A DNA stretch of 64,000 bases from Serripes groenlandicus (GCA_031761405.1 JASEVX010000013.1:46818143-46882142), one strand, 5' to 3'; positions 1 through 12,129 are shown, numbered from the stretch's first letter. Translations and numbers: made by a program. The notes: generated by a model not told the origin, from the sequence alone.

Positions 1-85
1 TAATCAACTTAGTAATCCATGTCCCATTATTACTGAAAATCGCACATCGAAGCACAATGATACTTTTTCTTTCAATACCAAAGGG

Positions 86-967
86 TTGCACATCGGGAGT
101 CTAAATATTCAACATATCCTTCCTAAATTAGACGAATTGAAATACATATTAAGTCAGAAAAACAGTTGCGATATTTTGGGTATTGTAGAAACTTTTTTAA
201 CGTCTAATACAAGTAAAAATGAATTATGTATTCCAAATTTTAATTTTGAAAGAAGAGACAGACAGAGTAAAAAAGGGGGAGGTGTATTAGTTTTTATTCG
301 AAACACAATTCCATATAAGAGACGTTTTGATTTAGAAACGGACGACATTGAATCAATATGGATTGAAATCAATCTACCTACATGTAAACCATTTATTTTG
401 AAATTTTTGTATCGTCCACCAGATAGTAAACAAGATTGGATTTATACTTTTGAATCTCAATTAGTTAGAATCGATAAATTGAATATTGAGGCACATCTCT
501 TAGGATACTTCAATATCAGCTTTTCTATGCACGGGGATGTACCAAAATATGCCAATAAACTTTGGGGTGAAATTATATTGAGGTATGATTTGAATCAAAT
601 GATTAAATTGCCTACAAGAATTACGAAATCAAGTTCGACAATAATTGATCATATATACAGCACTCGATCTGATCTTATAGCTGATGTACACGTGCCTGCG
701 TTATGTATAAGCGATCACTTTCCAATATGTTTTACAAGAAATACCAATAAAATTAAACTGAAAAAATATCAACATCAAACTATAAAATATCGATGCTTTA
801 AAACATTCTCAGAATCTCATTTTCTTACTGATCTCTCCAAATCGCATATAGAACTAGTTGAGTCCGTTTCGAATCCAAATGAAGCACTCGAAATGTTCTT
901 TTCAGTATTAAACACCGTGCTCACAAAACATGCTCCAATAAAAGAAAAACGAGTAAAATATAGTTAA
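86..967 (+). pseudogene. LINE ORF2, apurinic endonuclease domain (decayed)
   Basis: This is the endonuclease part of a non-LTR retrotransposon polyprotein, which in living elements nicks target DNA for target-primed reverse transcription. In the translation from position 86 an LNI motif opens the domain. The metal-binding Glu is at residue 35 (GIVETFL), YRPP is at 109-112 and SDH is at 209-211, so most of the exonuclease-endonuclease-phosphatase fold can be recognised. The usual GDFN box reads GYFN (Tyr at 141), so a catalytic Asp is lost. The frame ends at a TAA at 965-967, but LINE-like sequence continues in the same frame beyond it, so this is a premature stop. The first codon is TTG and the frame is open upstream, so the true start lies outside or near the window edge. 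A CR1/Jockey-like clade is likely but not resolved. Confidence 0.85.
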
Positions 968-2058
968 CAACCAGCTTGGTTTAACTCCGATATAAAAGAA
1001 GCTATTCTTAAGCGTGATAATCTACACAAAAATAAACATTTTGATGCTTATAAAATACAAAGGAATAAAGTGTCATCGATGCTTAAACATAGCAAAAAGA
1101 ATTTTTACAATGATGCCATTAAAGAAAACAAGAGCCCTAGCTATTTGTGGAAAAATTTAAATAATATAACCTGCTCAAGTAAAAGCAGGCATGGCTTAAC
1201 TATTCCTGATATTATAAAAGTTGAAAACTCCAATATCTCAGGGTGTCCAAATATTTTAAATGAACTGAACATTTACATTTTGTAAACATTTCTAATATCA
1301 TTAAAAAAAACCTGCGCTCGTTACAGACCATTTCACAAAACTTCAACGTCATATCAATGCGACATTGACGTCACTTTCGAAATAAAGCACATCAATACGT
1401 TTGAAGTCAAAACGCATCTAGATAGCTTGAATGTTAAAAAATCTGTAGGACTTGACGGTATTGGTCCAAGAATATTAAAATATTGCGGAGTCTACATAAC
1501 ACCTGCTATATCGTCTATAATAAATAGCTGCATTGACAAAAATATTTTCCCTGAACTATTCAAGCATGCATGTGTTATTCCAATTCACAAGGGAGGAGAC
1601 AAAAATGATCCCCATAATTACCGTCCCATATCAATTCTCCCAACTCTCTCTAAGATTTTTGAACTGCATATATCAAATCAGCTGCAGAATTATTTTCAAA
1701 GAAATAATTTAATTCACGAATTTCAGTCAGGTTTAAGAAAGAATCACTCATGTCACACTGCGCTGACATACCTCATCGATTCTTGGTTAAAAGACATTGA
1801 TTCTGGTAAATATATTGGAGCGGTTTTTCTAGACTTGCGCAAGGCTTTCGACTTAGTAGATCATAATATTTTACTTCATAAATTAAAACTATATCATTTT
1901 TCTGAAAATGCTGTAGCATTCCTCTCTTCATATCTATCAAATAGAAAACAGCTAGTTAAAGTAAAGAATGAAATGTCAAACAAGCTTCCAGTTACAAGCG
2001 GTGTTCCTCAGCGTTCTATACTAGGTCTACTTTTGTTCCTTCTTTACATCAAAACATT
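968..2058 (+). pseudogene. LINE ORF2, linker and first half of reverse transcriptase
   Basis: This continues the endonuclease fragment upstream. Reading resumes in the same frame at 968 and again at 1427, but the stretch ~1260-1420 holds a stop and frame slips. From 1427 the RT fingers and palm are clear: IPIHKGG, NYRPIS, the motif A sequence FLDLRKAFD with its catalytic Asp, and motif B reading GVPQRSILGLLLF where GVPQGSILGPLLF is usual. Coding similarity stops near 2055, just before motif C (YADD), where the gccggc-rich repeat begins. The C-terminal half of a similar LINE resumes at ~9105 on the same strand. It is either one LINE split by ~7 kb or two fragments. It cannot make active enzyme. 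Confidence 0.85.
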
Positions 2059-3245
2059 GAATCTAACCTGCAAACTTCATCTAAACATTGCAGCTAACTG
2101 CCATAAATCTGTGTAAAAGCCGGCTAGTGCCACTCAGAGCCAGAGTGTGGCACTTTCACCTTACATAAATCAGGATGCTAAACTCCGGCTGGCTTTTGCA
2201 ACCGGTTGCCATAAATCCGGGTGGAATCCGGCTAGCGTCAATCGGAGCCAGAGTGTGTCACTTTCACTTGACACATGTCCGGATGCCACTTAAGCTCTCT
2301 AATTCAAGCAATATACAGCCGGAGTTTGGCTGTAGACTTGGCCAACATGCCAACTTCATATGAACATTGCAGCCAACTGCCATAAATCTGGGTAGAACCC
2401 GGCAAGTGCGACTCGGAGCCAAAGTGTGGCATTTTCACCTGACATAAATCAGGATGCCAGTTAATCTCTTTTATTCGAACAGGACGGGTGCAAAATCGGG
2501 ACCTTGTCGGAAAATCCCAAATTCGGTTGGGCATGGCGGCCGGCTGACGCAACTTGGCGAAACAGGACTTCATGCAACACGAAGTCAGTTTGAGGCACTT
2601 TCACCTGGATTGCATCAATCAACCTCCCAATCAGGGACAACAGAGTGGCTCCCACCCTCGTTTCGGCGTGCCTATTGTTCGAGATAGACGGATTGGGCGG
2701 TTGATGAAACGCCTGAAACTGACTGCGTGCTGCACGAGGTCCAAGTTGCGTCAGCCGGCTGCTATGCGCAGCCGGAGTTAAGATTTCCCGACAAAGTCAG
2801 GACTTTGCACCCGTCCTGTTCAAATAAGAGAGTTTACCTGGCATCCTGACATGTGTTAGGTGAAATTGACACACCTTATCTCCGAGTCAAGGTAACCGGA
2901 TTCCATCCGCATTCACTGCAGCTTGATACAATGTTCAGATGATGTTGGCATTTTGGGCAATTCTACAACCCAGCTCCTGCTGTATATTGCTTAAATTAGA
3001 GAGTTTAACTGGCATCCATATATGTGTCATGTGAAAGAGACACACTCCGGCTCCCAGTGACGCTTGCCGGATTCATTGCGGCTGGCTGCAAAACCCAGCC
3101 GGAGTTGGGCCTTCAGATTGGCTCCCACCCTCGTTTTGGCGTGACTATTGATCGAGATACATGTAGATGGATAAGGCTGTTGATTGATGCATCCCAGGTG
3201 AAAGCCTCAAACTGAATTCGTTTTGCATAAGGTCCTGTTTAGCCA
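2059..3245. mobile_element. Foldback-type 'gccggctgc' repeat, first block
   Basis: This block is built from diverged modules that include gccggctgc, cagccggagttggg, a tcaggtgaaagtgacacac-like segment and a 'cgttttggcgtgcctatt'-like segment. Modules up to ~2635 lie inverted and those from ~2640 to 3230 lie direct, so the block can fold back on itself. The same modules recur at 7148-8770. Short reading frames here come from the repeat and show no conserved protein. The left edge interrupts a LINE reverse transcriptase. No transposase was seen, so the element is non-autonomous or a relic. Confidence 0.7.
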
Positions 3246-3265
3246 AGTTCCGTCAGTCGCCTCCA

Positions 3266-3352
3266 TGCTCAGCCTGAGCTGCGTGGACTGCGCAGGCTGA
3301 TCTGGGTCGATTAATTACGCAGAGGCCATGATGTTTGTTTTCTCGCGTGACG
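3266..3352. mobile_element. MITE family 1 (cgcgggacggctc ends), fragment
   Basis: One end of a MITE family found five more times in this window. It carries the diagnostic order ggactgcgcaggctgatc, gggtcgat, ttacgcag and ttttctcgcgtgacggctc. Only the terminal ~85 bp remains, so the piece is truncated. Confidence 0.7.
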
Positions 3353-4510
3353 GCTCAAAACGTTGTTGCATATTAAAGCAGTTCTTCATTGTATTCATTG
3401 TATTCACAAAGCTTGTTTGATGCTTTACCACTCTCCGTTGGTCGTTGTTATACAGTTGTACAATTGCAAGTCAATGTTTATATAGAAATGACGTTGCATT
3501 ATTACTTTTGTGTAAATTATCTCTCGGCATGAGTGACTTTGGTTGACTTTCAAAACCATTCATTTATGATTGAAAATCCCGAAGGAATATCGTGGCCCAT
3601 GCTGTAGATAAGGGGCGTTTTGCATGTTCTAAAATCCTTATTTGACCCTCTAACTATTGTGTACTCAATAGAATAGTCTCAATAAAATGATTATGTTGAG
3701 TGCACACAGCATAGGACTTCATTGGATTATAAGAGAGATATTGTGGGGGTAAAACAGCTGTATATCCCTCCTTATCTTGACCTCTGATGGCCTCCAGAAG
3801 ACTTTACAAACAAATATAATCCGATTCCATGTTGTTTCTAAAGCTTCTAATCAGTTCGCATTTACGTGAGCACCAGGATAACAAACCTAAACTTCGCTAG
3901 CTCGTGTATATATCTGATGAATGCCCTGCTTATCAAATCGTTCGGTATAAACTAGGTAAGATAATACTTATAAATCAATGAGATAAGGAAACGGCGATTG
4001 TTGAGTATTTCGATTGTATAGAATCCTCCCCCAAAGAAAATCCCCCCCCCCCCCCAAAAAAAAAAAAAAAAAAAACAACGAACACTTGCTTTTGAGTATT
4101 CAGCTCCACTGGGTCAATTCGAGACGACCTCCATAGCGGTATGGCCAAAAAGTCCTAAATCAAATATATGTAAAGACCAAGTTTTCGGGTCTGATTTGTA
4201 ATGAGATTGCGAGAAAAAAACACATCGGTATTTGTGAGAAGTGTAGATAATGATCTGTTTGTCCGTTCATGCTGTATGACCCATATGTACACCGAGGATT
4301 CCTCATTGATCAGAATGAGTAATTGTCATATTTTTGCCATAATGTTTGCAACTAAATTCTTAATGTGTACGTTCTTATATTTTCCTCATATGTCGTCAAC
4401 TTCGTCTGCTGCAGAAGTGTTGTATTTGGAACATGTTGACTCCGATAAATGATTAGTAATGCATAAACAAATTTATAAAGATGTGTCTTCTGTTCAGTTT
4501 ACGTTTTCGA

Positions 4511-4512
<2 letters not shown>
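3353..4512. other. Intergenic, no gene recognised
   Basis: AT-rich sequence with only short, unconvincing reading frames. It holds a homopolymer junction of 14 C (4042-4055) followed by 20 A (4056-4075). I see no RNA gene or regulatory signal. Confidence 0.6.
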
Positions 4513-4543
<31 letters not shown>

Positions 4544-4735
4544 GGTTTAACGCCGTTTTTAACAATTTCTCAGTTATATCACGGCGGCCAGTTCTCCTAC
4601 TCATGCATTTCCTGGTTTTCTCACACCAGTACTCCACACAACAATCTTCCCAAGCAACTGGCTGCTTTCCCACAAAGACTTAGCCCATTGGTGGAAGACG
4701 AATGACGCATGTCGCATTGACTTTCGTTTTCGCTT
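4513..4735 (-). mobile_element. tRNA-derived SINE (family 1), 5'-truncated
   Basis: On the plus strand it starts with six GATT repeats, then ggggtttaacgccg, the 'tatatcacggcggccagtt' block, aagcaactggctgc and ggtggaagacgaatgacgc. This is the reverse complement of SINE family 1, so the (CAAT)n tail faces low coordinates. The tRNA-like head is missing here. Confidence 0.8.
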
Positions 4736-4969
4736 TAAAGAGTTTTGAAATCGAATACAGGGTATTCATTGAATGGAAGGAAATTGTTTTTCAACAATAC
4801 ATCTGAAACAATAGTTGGCATAAATATATTTTATTGCCAAACCAACTGAATAATTTAACACTTTCAAATATGAAGGAAAATGTTGACTCTTTTGTAATAT
4901 CAAACTATTTACACGTGTTGGCAAAAAGGGAAATTGATAAGGATTCTTTTCCTTTTACCACAATGCTTT

Positions 4970-5295
4970 CAACTTTTCAAAATAAGCATACTTTAAATTT
5001 ACCTTTAAAATGCCTGAAAGGATTGTGTGAAATATGTGCCATCAGTATCGAACCAAGCCGGCCTGCGCTAACCGCCTCGTGTGACCAGGCTCTTAACTGT
5101 TAAATTAGCAACAACACAGTCTTTATCTTCATATTCATATACTTGCCTATTGCCACAATCTTATCAACTGTTTTAAATCAGCATACTTTCATTTAACCCA
5201 TTAATCCCGATTTTGTGAATTTTGTGCCATCAGTATCGAGCCAGGCCAGCCGACTCATAGGCGCGGTATGGCCAGGCTCTTAATTGTTAAATGCT
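4970..5295. repeat. Diverged tandem duplication, ~190 bp unit, two copies
   Basis: Positions ~4970-5125 and ~5160-5310 share ordered blocks: 'gcatacttt', 'tgccatcagtatcga', 'ccaggctcttaa' and 'aacacag'. The reading frame at 4834-5103 covers the first copy only and is not conserved in the second, so I read this as a non-coding repeat. Confidence 0.55.
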
Positions 5296-5739
5296 CAAGA
5301 ACACAGATTTAGCTTGATGTACCTACAATTATCAGATGCCGGGTTATTCCGTTTTTAAAATTTAGCATTGAAAGGGTTATGTACTTTAGCTAAATCTTAG
5401 CGATTAGTATAATGTTACGCAACATATCTTTTGCGCCCTAATCCATTCGCTATTCGATTTAACATTTATGTTTGCTTTGTATTTTGAAGAGCCTTCAGCG
5501 ATTTAACAGTCTGTATCAAAGAGAGAAAACGGACTGAAAGTCATATTATGAGATTTTAATTTGTGAAAGAAATATGTAAAGTATAAAAGGGGAAGGTTTA
5601 ACTCGGTATCCAAGCAAAACAGATACACGAACTGTCGCCTTTTATGGTATCATTGAGTCATATTCTTCGCGTTTAATTAATTTATATTGAAACCACGGCA
5701 TATTGGCATTTTGCCTTCAAGGGTACTGGTAAACGAGAT

Positions 5740-6034
5740 TTGGTGATTAGCGTTTAACGCCATTCTCAACATTTTGTCAGTCATATCACGGCGACCAGTT
5801 CACCTACTCATGCGTTTCCTGGTTTTCGCACACCAGTACACCACGCATCATACTTTCCATGCAACTGGCTGCTTTTCCACATTGACTGTTAAACAGCCCA
5901 TTGGGGAAAGACGAATGACGCATGTCACAGTGACTTTTGTCAAACGTCGGAAAGAATGTTGGCCGAGCTGCGATTCGAACTTACAACCCCTGCATTGACA
6001 GCCCGTGTTGCTACCGACTGAGCTAACGGAGCTC
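5740..6034 (-). mobile_element. tRNA-derived SINE (family 1), nearly full length
   Basis: Read on the minus strand it opens with a tRNA-like head. A box A like tagctcagtcggtag lies at ~6010-6026 and a box B like aagttcgaatcgc at ~5967-5985, followed by the shared central body and the cgttaaacgc end. Pol III-type boxes define it as a SINE and not a tRNA gene, because the acceptor stem cannot pair and a ~220-bp body follows. Directly downstream (6060-6100) is another short tRNA-like scrap containing gttcgaacccggg. Confidence 0.85.
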
Positions 6035-6699
6035 TGGTTAACGAGAAGCAACGTGGATAAATGTTGGTGGCCTGGGTAGAGTTCGAACCCGGGACCTCTC
6101 AGAAGAAATGCATACGTCGTACTACTGTATTATCTTGTACATTCAAGTGTCCCATGACCTTGTTGTAATCATAATTAACCACTGCTTTCGTCCCTATGTT
6201 CCAATGCCGTACATTTAAACACTGCATGTATCGTGAACGGAAGCTTAATGTTTCAATGTAGAATCAAAGTCGTTTTCAAACGCTTTAAATCAATGTCAAC
6301 TTAATGTCAAATAACTATTTTCAGTTTTGTTGTTGACCGTATTCTTCCTGCATAGTGTACTGTTGTTGCAATATATACGATAGGTCAATACATGAAACAG
6401 TAGTTCAGTGCCTACCTAGTGATCAACAGGTCACAGACTCGAATCATGATATATTCGTCTGCCTTTTTCTAAGTCGTAAAAGGGGCATTACTGAATAATT
6501 ATTAATGCCGGAGTTATGTGACTTAGTATAGACATGCGTATTGTTCCTAGGAACATGTGTACCAAGTTTCATTTCAAAATAAGGAACTGTTTTTGAGTCG
6601 GGTTAAAGTTTTGTGACGATACGACGAAAAACAGACAAGCTAAAAATGTAATATAGATTACAGAGCACTCAAAGAGAATGTGCTGTTCTGGAAGGTTTG

Positions 6700-6990
6700 T
6701 TGATTGATTGCGGTTTAACGCATTTTTCAGCAATGTTTCAGTCATATCACGGCTGCCAGTTCACATATTCAAGTGTTTCCTGGCTAACTCACACCAGTAA
6801 TCCACACAACATTATTTACAAGCAACTGGCTGTTTACATAGAATGTTAGCCCATTGGTGGAAGACGAATGACGCTTGTCACAGTGGCCTTGATCAATCGT
6901 CGAAAAAAAGGATTTTGGCCGAGCTGGGGTTGGAACTCACAACACGTAAATTGTTAGGCCGCGTCGCTACCGACTGAGCTTACGGGGCTC
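6700..6990 (-). mobile_element. tRNA-derived SINE (family 1), full length
   Basis: Same family and orientation as the copies at 4513 and 5740. It has a GATTGATTG tail, 'gtttaacgc', 'tcacggctgccagttc' and 'gcaactggctg', then a tRNA-like head whose A box (ctcagtcggtagcgac on the minus strand) ends at 6990. Confidence 0.85.
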
Positions 6991-7147
6991 GTTTCAAAGG
7001 TTTGTAAAACATGGTACACACTGTGCAGCATCCTCTCGTTTTAGTAACAAAATTGTGTAATCAAGTTCTTTACGCCGGGAAAACTGTTAATAATTCTCCA
7101 ATAATTGTTTTCTTTATAGAACGTTACTTACTGTTGGTGTTCAGGGG

Positions 7148-9104
7148 ATGTGCGTGAAGTTAGCTGGAGTAGCCGAAACAGCCGGAGTAACTATTATGCT
7201 CCTATTTCGCCAAGTTGCTTCAGTCGGCTGCCATACCCAGCCGGAGTTGGGATTTTCCACTAGCTGAATTCCACCCGGGTCTATGGCAGCTGGCTGCAAT
7301 GTTCAGATGAAGTTGCCATTTTGGGCAAGTCTACAGCTCAACTCCGGCTGTATATTGCACAAACAAGAGAGTTTAATTGGCATCATGACATGTGTCAGGT
7401 GAAAGTGACATAATCTGGCTCCGAGTCACGCTAGCCGTTTTCCACCCATAATTATGGCAGCCGGCTGCAAAACCATGCCGGAGTTGGTCCGACAAAATGG
7501 CTCCCTGTCTCGTTTTGGCTTGCCTATTGTTCGATATAGATAGATTGGGCGGTTGATTGATGCATGCCAGGTAAAAGCGCCTTAAATTAATATCGTGTTG
7601 CATGAGGTACTGTTTCGCAAAGGTGCGTCAGCCGACTGCCACGCCAGGCCGAAAGAGGGATTTTCCAAAAAAGCCACGACTTTGCACCCGTCCTGTTCGA
7701 ATTAGGGAGTTTAACTGGAATCCGGACATGTGTCAGGTCAAAGTGACACACTCTGGGTACGGGTCACGCTAGCCGGATTCCACTCGCATTTATGGTAGTC
7801 GGCTGCAAAATCCAGCCGGAGTTGGGCCGACAGATTGGCTCTCACCCTCGTTTTGGCGTGCCTATCGTTCGAGATATATGGATTGGGCGTTTGATTGATG
7901 CATGCCAGGTGAAAGCACCTCAAACTGACTTCGTGTTGCGTGAGGTCCTGTTTCACAAAATCGAACCGGAGTTGAGATTTCCTGACAAAGTCCAGACTTT
8001 TCACCCGCCCTGTGCGAATAAGACTTTTAACTGTTTAACTGGCATCCGTCTAGCATGACTTATGACAGAGTGTCTCCCATTATCGATTTTGCGTACCTCT
8101 TTTTCTAGATAGATGGATTGAGCGGCCCATTCATGCATACCACGTGAAGGCGACCAAAACTGACTAAGACACGCCTTTGCACTCGTCTTGTTCGAATTAG
8201 ATATTTTAACTGCAAAACCCAGCCGGAGTTGGGCCGACTTTGGCTCTGAGACACACTAAGTCTAAAATCAAGACAAGATGAAAATTTCCAGATAATTTCC
8301 AGATACTTCAGATGGTTCAAGCTTGTCCATATAGACAGTTCAGGCTGGTCAGAATTAATATAGCCGGAGTTGTCGGAGCTCCGGCTATTCCAGCGGATTG
8401 ATACACGTTATGATTTCCAGGATTTGCACCCGACGTGTTTGAGTTAAGAGTTTAGCCGACAGCCTGACATGTTTTGCGCCGACGGTCAGAGTTTGAATTT
8501 TCCCAACAAAGTCTTGACTTTTCACCTGTTCGAGTTAGAGAGTTAAGTCTGCTGTAACCGATGTCCCGATCTGGCTTCGAGTCGCACTAGGTAACAAATC
8601 AAGCTACGAATAAAATTTCAAAACAATATGTTCGCACATAATTAAAGCTTGTCGGTAAAAATAGTTCCGGATAGCCAGAATTGCCCAAACGATGACTTTT
8701 ATGGCTGATAAATACAGCTTGAGTTGGCGCAGCTCCGGCTATTAAGGCTGGTTGATACTGGTTCGATTTCCCGAATTTTCACCCTGTTTGAGTTTTAAAA
8801 AAAAGTTAAATATGTGTAGCGCCGAGAGAATTGCTCCCGCCAGGTTCGATTCGGCATTCACGCAAGGCCTACGAGATTAACTAGTTGCCGTTTTAGCATC
8901 AGAATACAGCCAATATTAAAATATACAGACAATATATTTCCTCATAATGCATGTTGTTTAAGCTTTAGGATGCTCAGAATAGCCGGAATGATGCTTTTTT
9001 TCGGCTGGTTAGTACAGTCGTAGTAATAGGAAATACAGCTGTTCCGGCCGGTTGATACAGCCGGAGTAGCCGGTACTGCGGCTTTTCCGGCTTTTCTGGC
9101 TGTT
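7148..9104. mobile_element. Foldback-type 'gccggctgc' repeat, second block
   Basis: Starts with atgtgcgtgaagttagctgg; the inverted counterpart ccggccaacttcgcgcacat ends at 10130. Between them, modules of ~430 bp repeat in direct orientation with the order gccggctgcaaa, cagccggagttgggc, cgttttggc, gattgggcggttgattgatg, caaactgacttcgtgttgc and gcacccgtcctgttcgaat. A 3' LINE fragment lies between the last module and the terminal repeat. No coding frame is conserved between modules. Confidence 0.7.
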
Positions 9105-9911
9105 GCGTCTATTACTTTAAGTGCAGTTGGACTTAATGTGAATGAAGTCATTCAGTCTCTTCAAAGTAGCCTAAATACCATAGATGAGTGGTGTCAGAGA
9201 AATTCAATGATGCCAAATCCACGAATAACAAAAGCTATGATAATTTCACCTACTAATAATATAGAAAAATCACTGGAATTCAATAATAACAATAACCTTG
9301 TTCTTCACAATCACAGCATTGTTTTCTCTGAAGTCGAAAAACTACTAGGCATACAAGTTGACCATAATCTCAACTGGAAAATCCAAGTCGAAAAACTACT
9401 CAAAAAATGCAATTCTTTACTTTACCTTCTGCTTCGAATTAAATGCTTCCTCAATATACATGTGCGGAAACTCTTTTACAATGCCTACATTTTGCCTCAT
9501 ATTGATTATTGTTGTACAATTTGGGGTAACTGTAGTGACAAACTTTTAAGCAATATATATAAATTCCAAAAAAGAGCTGCACGAACTATCCTAGACAAGA
9601 CATATGACACACTAAGTGAGGAACTCTTTCAGGAACTTAAATGGATGAAATTTCACGATAGAATTACATACAAAAAGGCTATACTTGCGTACAAATCCCT
9701 TAAAAAAGATACAAATTTAAGATCTGCCGCCCAGCATACACTTAGCATTCCTAAACCTAGGATAGAATTTTTTAGAAAATCTTTGACCTACTCAGGACCA
9801 AAAATATGGAACCAGATTCCACTACATGTCAGGAACTGTGAAAATTTAAAGAAATTTAAATCCACATATCTTTCCTGGTGGCATAGTGGTGGACATCTTT
9901 TACTCAATTAA
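9105..9911 (+). pseudogene. LINE ORF2, C-terminal half of reverse transcriptase
   Basis: The frame starts just after where the YADD box should be and runs 257 residues to a natural-looking TAA. It shows the usual post-palm landmarks of Jockey/CR1-type LINEs: lq.sLntideWC, LLGIQVDHNLNW (motif E/thumb), ILPHIDYCCTIWG, KFQKRAARTILD, and a C-terminal 'GPKIWNQIP' region. No internal stop is present, so this part is younger or better preserved than the 5' fragment at 86-2058. It is either the rest of that LINE or a separate 5'-truncated copy inserted in the foldback repeat. It lacks motif C and cannot be active. Confidence 0.85.
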
Positions 9912-10101
9912 ACTCTCTCCCATAACAGTGCTAGTTTCCTGAATGCAACAGTTGTCTACATGAATATGTGCATGATACCTTATAATATTATATGTAAAAA
10001 TTTGTAAATGTTTTAACAGAGGCCCACAGGGAAGACTGGGCATGCCCAACTGTGCAGCCTCTATAAATAAAGTCTTTATTATTATTATTATTATTATTAT
10101 T
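9912..10101 (+). mobile_element. LINE 3' UTR and microsatellite tail
   Basis: A short 3' UTR follows the LINE stop codon. It contains gcagcctctataaataaag and then about nine (ATT) units up to 10101. LINE 3' ends commonly terminate in simple repeats that prime integration. Foldback-terminal sequence begins directly after the tail, which fixes this LINE end inside that element. Confidence 0.75.
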
Positions 10102-10130
10102 CCGGCTACTCCGGCCAACTTCGCGCACAT
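10102..10130. repeat. Terminal inverted repeat of the foldback element
   Basis: The reverse complement of these 29 bp matches the left end at 7148 (atgtgcgtgaagttagctgg) with a few changes. Together they bound a ~2.98-kb unit that contains the 3' LINE fragment. I could not identify a target-site duplication. Confidence 0.6.
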
Positions 10131-10660
10131 GCTAAAAAAGGGGTGTTTTAATTGAATTAAAGCACCACTTCCTTATCTCCGCAGGCTGCATGCGAAGTTT
10201 ACAGGATAGATTATTGAGTGAGATGATTACTGTTGTATTTTTGTTATCAAACCTTAGCAAGCTGGCAGCAATTCAATAGTTCGTTTATCTTGTGGTAGTT
10301 AAATACATCTATTACAGTAAAAGTAACAATAAGACTGTTAAGGTTTGTACGTTTTCAAGTTGTCTTTAAAGCGATTTTGTTAAGCGCTAGTATGCCTTTT
10401 AATTCATGTATACATGTACAGCTTCGTTATTTATTTATACAGCTTATAAAAGCTGCGTGTAGCTATAACAAGCAAACTATTGATTAAATCCCATCATGGA
10501 ACAATGCAGCTGTAACTGCACTGTAATGTTTACCATTGAAAGAAATAATTCGAGTTAAGCGAAATATTTAATATTTCGCATGCTGGAGTCGACTTTAATT
10601 GTCATTTTCCATATCCAATGTTCTTTGTAAGAAATAGACCTTCATGAGTAAGACCCGTAC

Positions 10661-10753
10661 CTGTAAACGTATTTGAAGCCAGTGCGCCGTTTTTTCTCCA
10701 AACCCACGTCTCTTGTTTGTCGTTGTCGAATAATCCGATCCAGTATTCAGTAA
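10661..10753 (-). pseudogene. Orphan C-type lectin exon (exon 3 paralogue)
   Basis: This 93-bp exon is open and has an acceptor (gaacag|tt) and a donor (acag|gtac) in the same phases as exon 3 of the lectin gene at 37055-37147. It encodes the CTLD core strand YWIGL at the start and TWVW near the middle. Exon 4, the signal exon and the PAN exon are absent from this copy, and exon 2a is frameshifted, so it most likely belongs to a dead paralogue. It could only be used if exons lie outside the window. Confidence 0.8.
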
Positions 10754-11077
10754 CTGTTCAAAGAAAATTAGATTACTCCTTTCCCGCTGACCGAGACGGC
10801 AAACAATGTTTGATCATCATGTGCGTCTTTAAAAGCAGCTTGAGAACTGTGTAGACGAAGAACAGACTGCACGGTTGTGATTAGTTTTCATTAATTCTAA
10901 AAACTACAAAACGTGTTATTAATAAATAACTCCGCATCCATGCCCTTGTGATAAGCCTCATTCCTATTTCAACAATGGGTTAAATGGTCTACCTGGGATG
11001 GTTGCCAGTTGCCCGGGAAAAATGTTGTGTGTTATTCAGGTAAGAAAAGGCCATTATATAGACACACTTTATTCAAA

Positions 11078-11255
11078 TTATGGGTATATACAGGGGGAAT
11101 ATAAAAAGGATAAAACAAACTAACGGTATAATCAGGGAAATACAAATTATCGGTATATATATTGGGGATTTCAAAATATCGGTTTATATATTGGGTATTT
11201 TAAAATATTGGTATATACAGGGGAATAACACAAAGCAGTATATACAGGGGGAAAC
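11078..11255. repeat. 27-bp-type minisatellite, short array
   Basis: About six irregular units built on 'ggtatatacaggggaat' and 'caaattatc'. It sits at the position of the 34-unit array 37787-38700 in the other duplication copy, so the array length changed after duplication. Confidence 0.85.
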
Positions 11256-11458
11256 CAAATATCATTACTTTACCTCCCCTTTCCCATATACAACAATTAT
11301 GTAGAAGATGACTTTGAAAAACAACTAGGCAAAAACGGGAAAAATCTACCTAAATGAATTATTTCCGATTGCAAGGATTTATACATATCTTAAGTGGTTA
11401 GAATACTGTTAGGGGTTATTAAGTCGGCTTGAAGGATTTAAATCGCACTGCTCTTCGG

Positions 11459-11774
11459 CTCCTTCCGTGAATATATTCAGTTTACGATATCAGCCGTAGA
11501 TTTCCGATAGGAGGGTTTTTAAGGTAACGTCTATAGTGGTGTGCATTTTGAGAAATCATACAACAATTGGCTCCCCGATTATAAACAGAATGACAGAGTA
11601 AAGCTGGGAACCATAATTCGAGATGTCTTTGCTTAACACTTATATAAGAAGTAGTGCCATGTATCAGTCAATATATCTGCAATTTGAAAAATATTGTGGA
11701 ATCAAGATATCTGAATTCATAAAATAATTCTGAAAAGGCAGCTTTAGTGGTTAAAGTTATATGAGTACACTTTA
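11459..11774. other. Flank of the inverted-repeat element, no gene
   Basis: Unique AT-rich sequence between the duplication break and the left end of the element at 11775. Its last three bases, TTA (11772-11774), match those right after the element (15904-15906) and may be the target-site duplication. No coding frame or RNA gene was seen. Confidence 0.6.
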
Positions 11775-12129
11775 TAGTCCGGTGGCTTAGCAAAATTTTT
11801 GTGACACGCTGGTCCAAAGCACCAAAATTGGTACAAATGCTCCTTAGATGATACAAAATCATTCTGCAGGTATGTGCCCGACCTACGACTTCCGGTTTAA
11901 GATTTTTCAAGATTGCCGCCACCACCATTATCAAAAATAACCTTATGTACTATAACTTGGAAACTAAAGCATATACAAAGACGAAACCAGTGTCTATACC
12001 CACTATTTCAGGGTCAACGAATGTGATGATAGTACTTTTTATAGGGTTCGATGTCATATTTGGCCATATATGGCCATATTGGCCAAATACTAAAATCAAT
12101 GTCTCCGCCATTATAAAAAAATAACCGTT
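11775..12129. repeat. Left terminal inverted repeat
   Basis: Reverse-complement match to 15549-15903. Shared landmarks include 'gctggtccaaagcaccaaa', 'cctgcagaatgattttgta' (inverted), 'cggaagtcgtaggtcgggca' (inverted) and 'atgtgatgatagtact'. The inner part carries 'tttggccatatatggcc', the first of several GGCCATAT clusters. Confidence 0.85.

Larger units (their letters stand above)
10401..11458 (-). repeat. Segmental duplication 1, decayed copy, part 1
   Basis: Collinear with 36793-38910. Shared landmarks run in order: 'ttcatgtatacatgta' and 'cttcgttatttatttataca', then CTLD exon 3, 'gaacagactgcacg', 'gggttaaatggtctacctgg', the 27-bp minisatellite, 'cccctttcccatatacaaca' and 'ttaagtggttagaatactgtt'. 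The match stops near 11458 ('ctcttcgg') and resumes at ~19760. The other copy carries a SINE (37299-37584) that is missing here. Confidence 0.9.
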
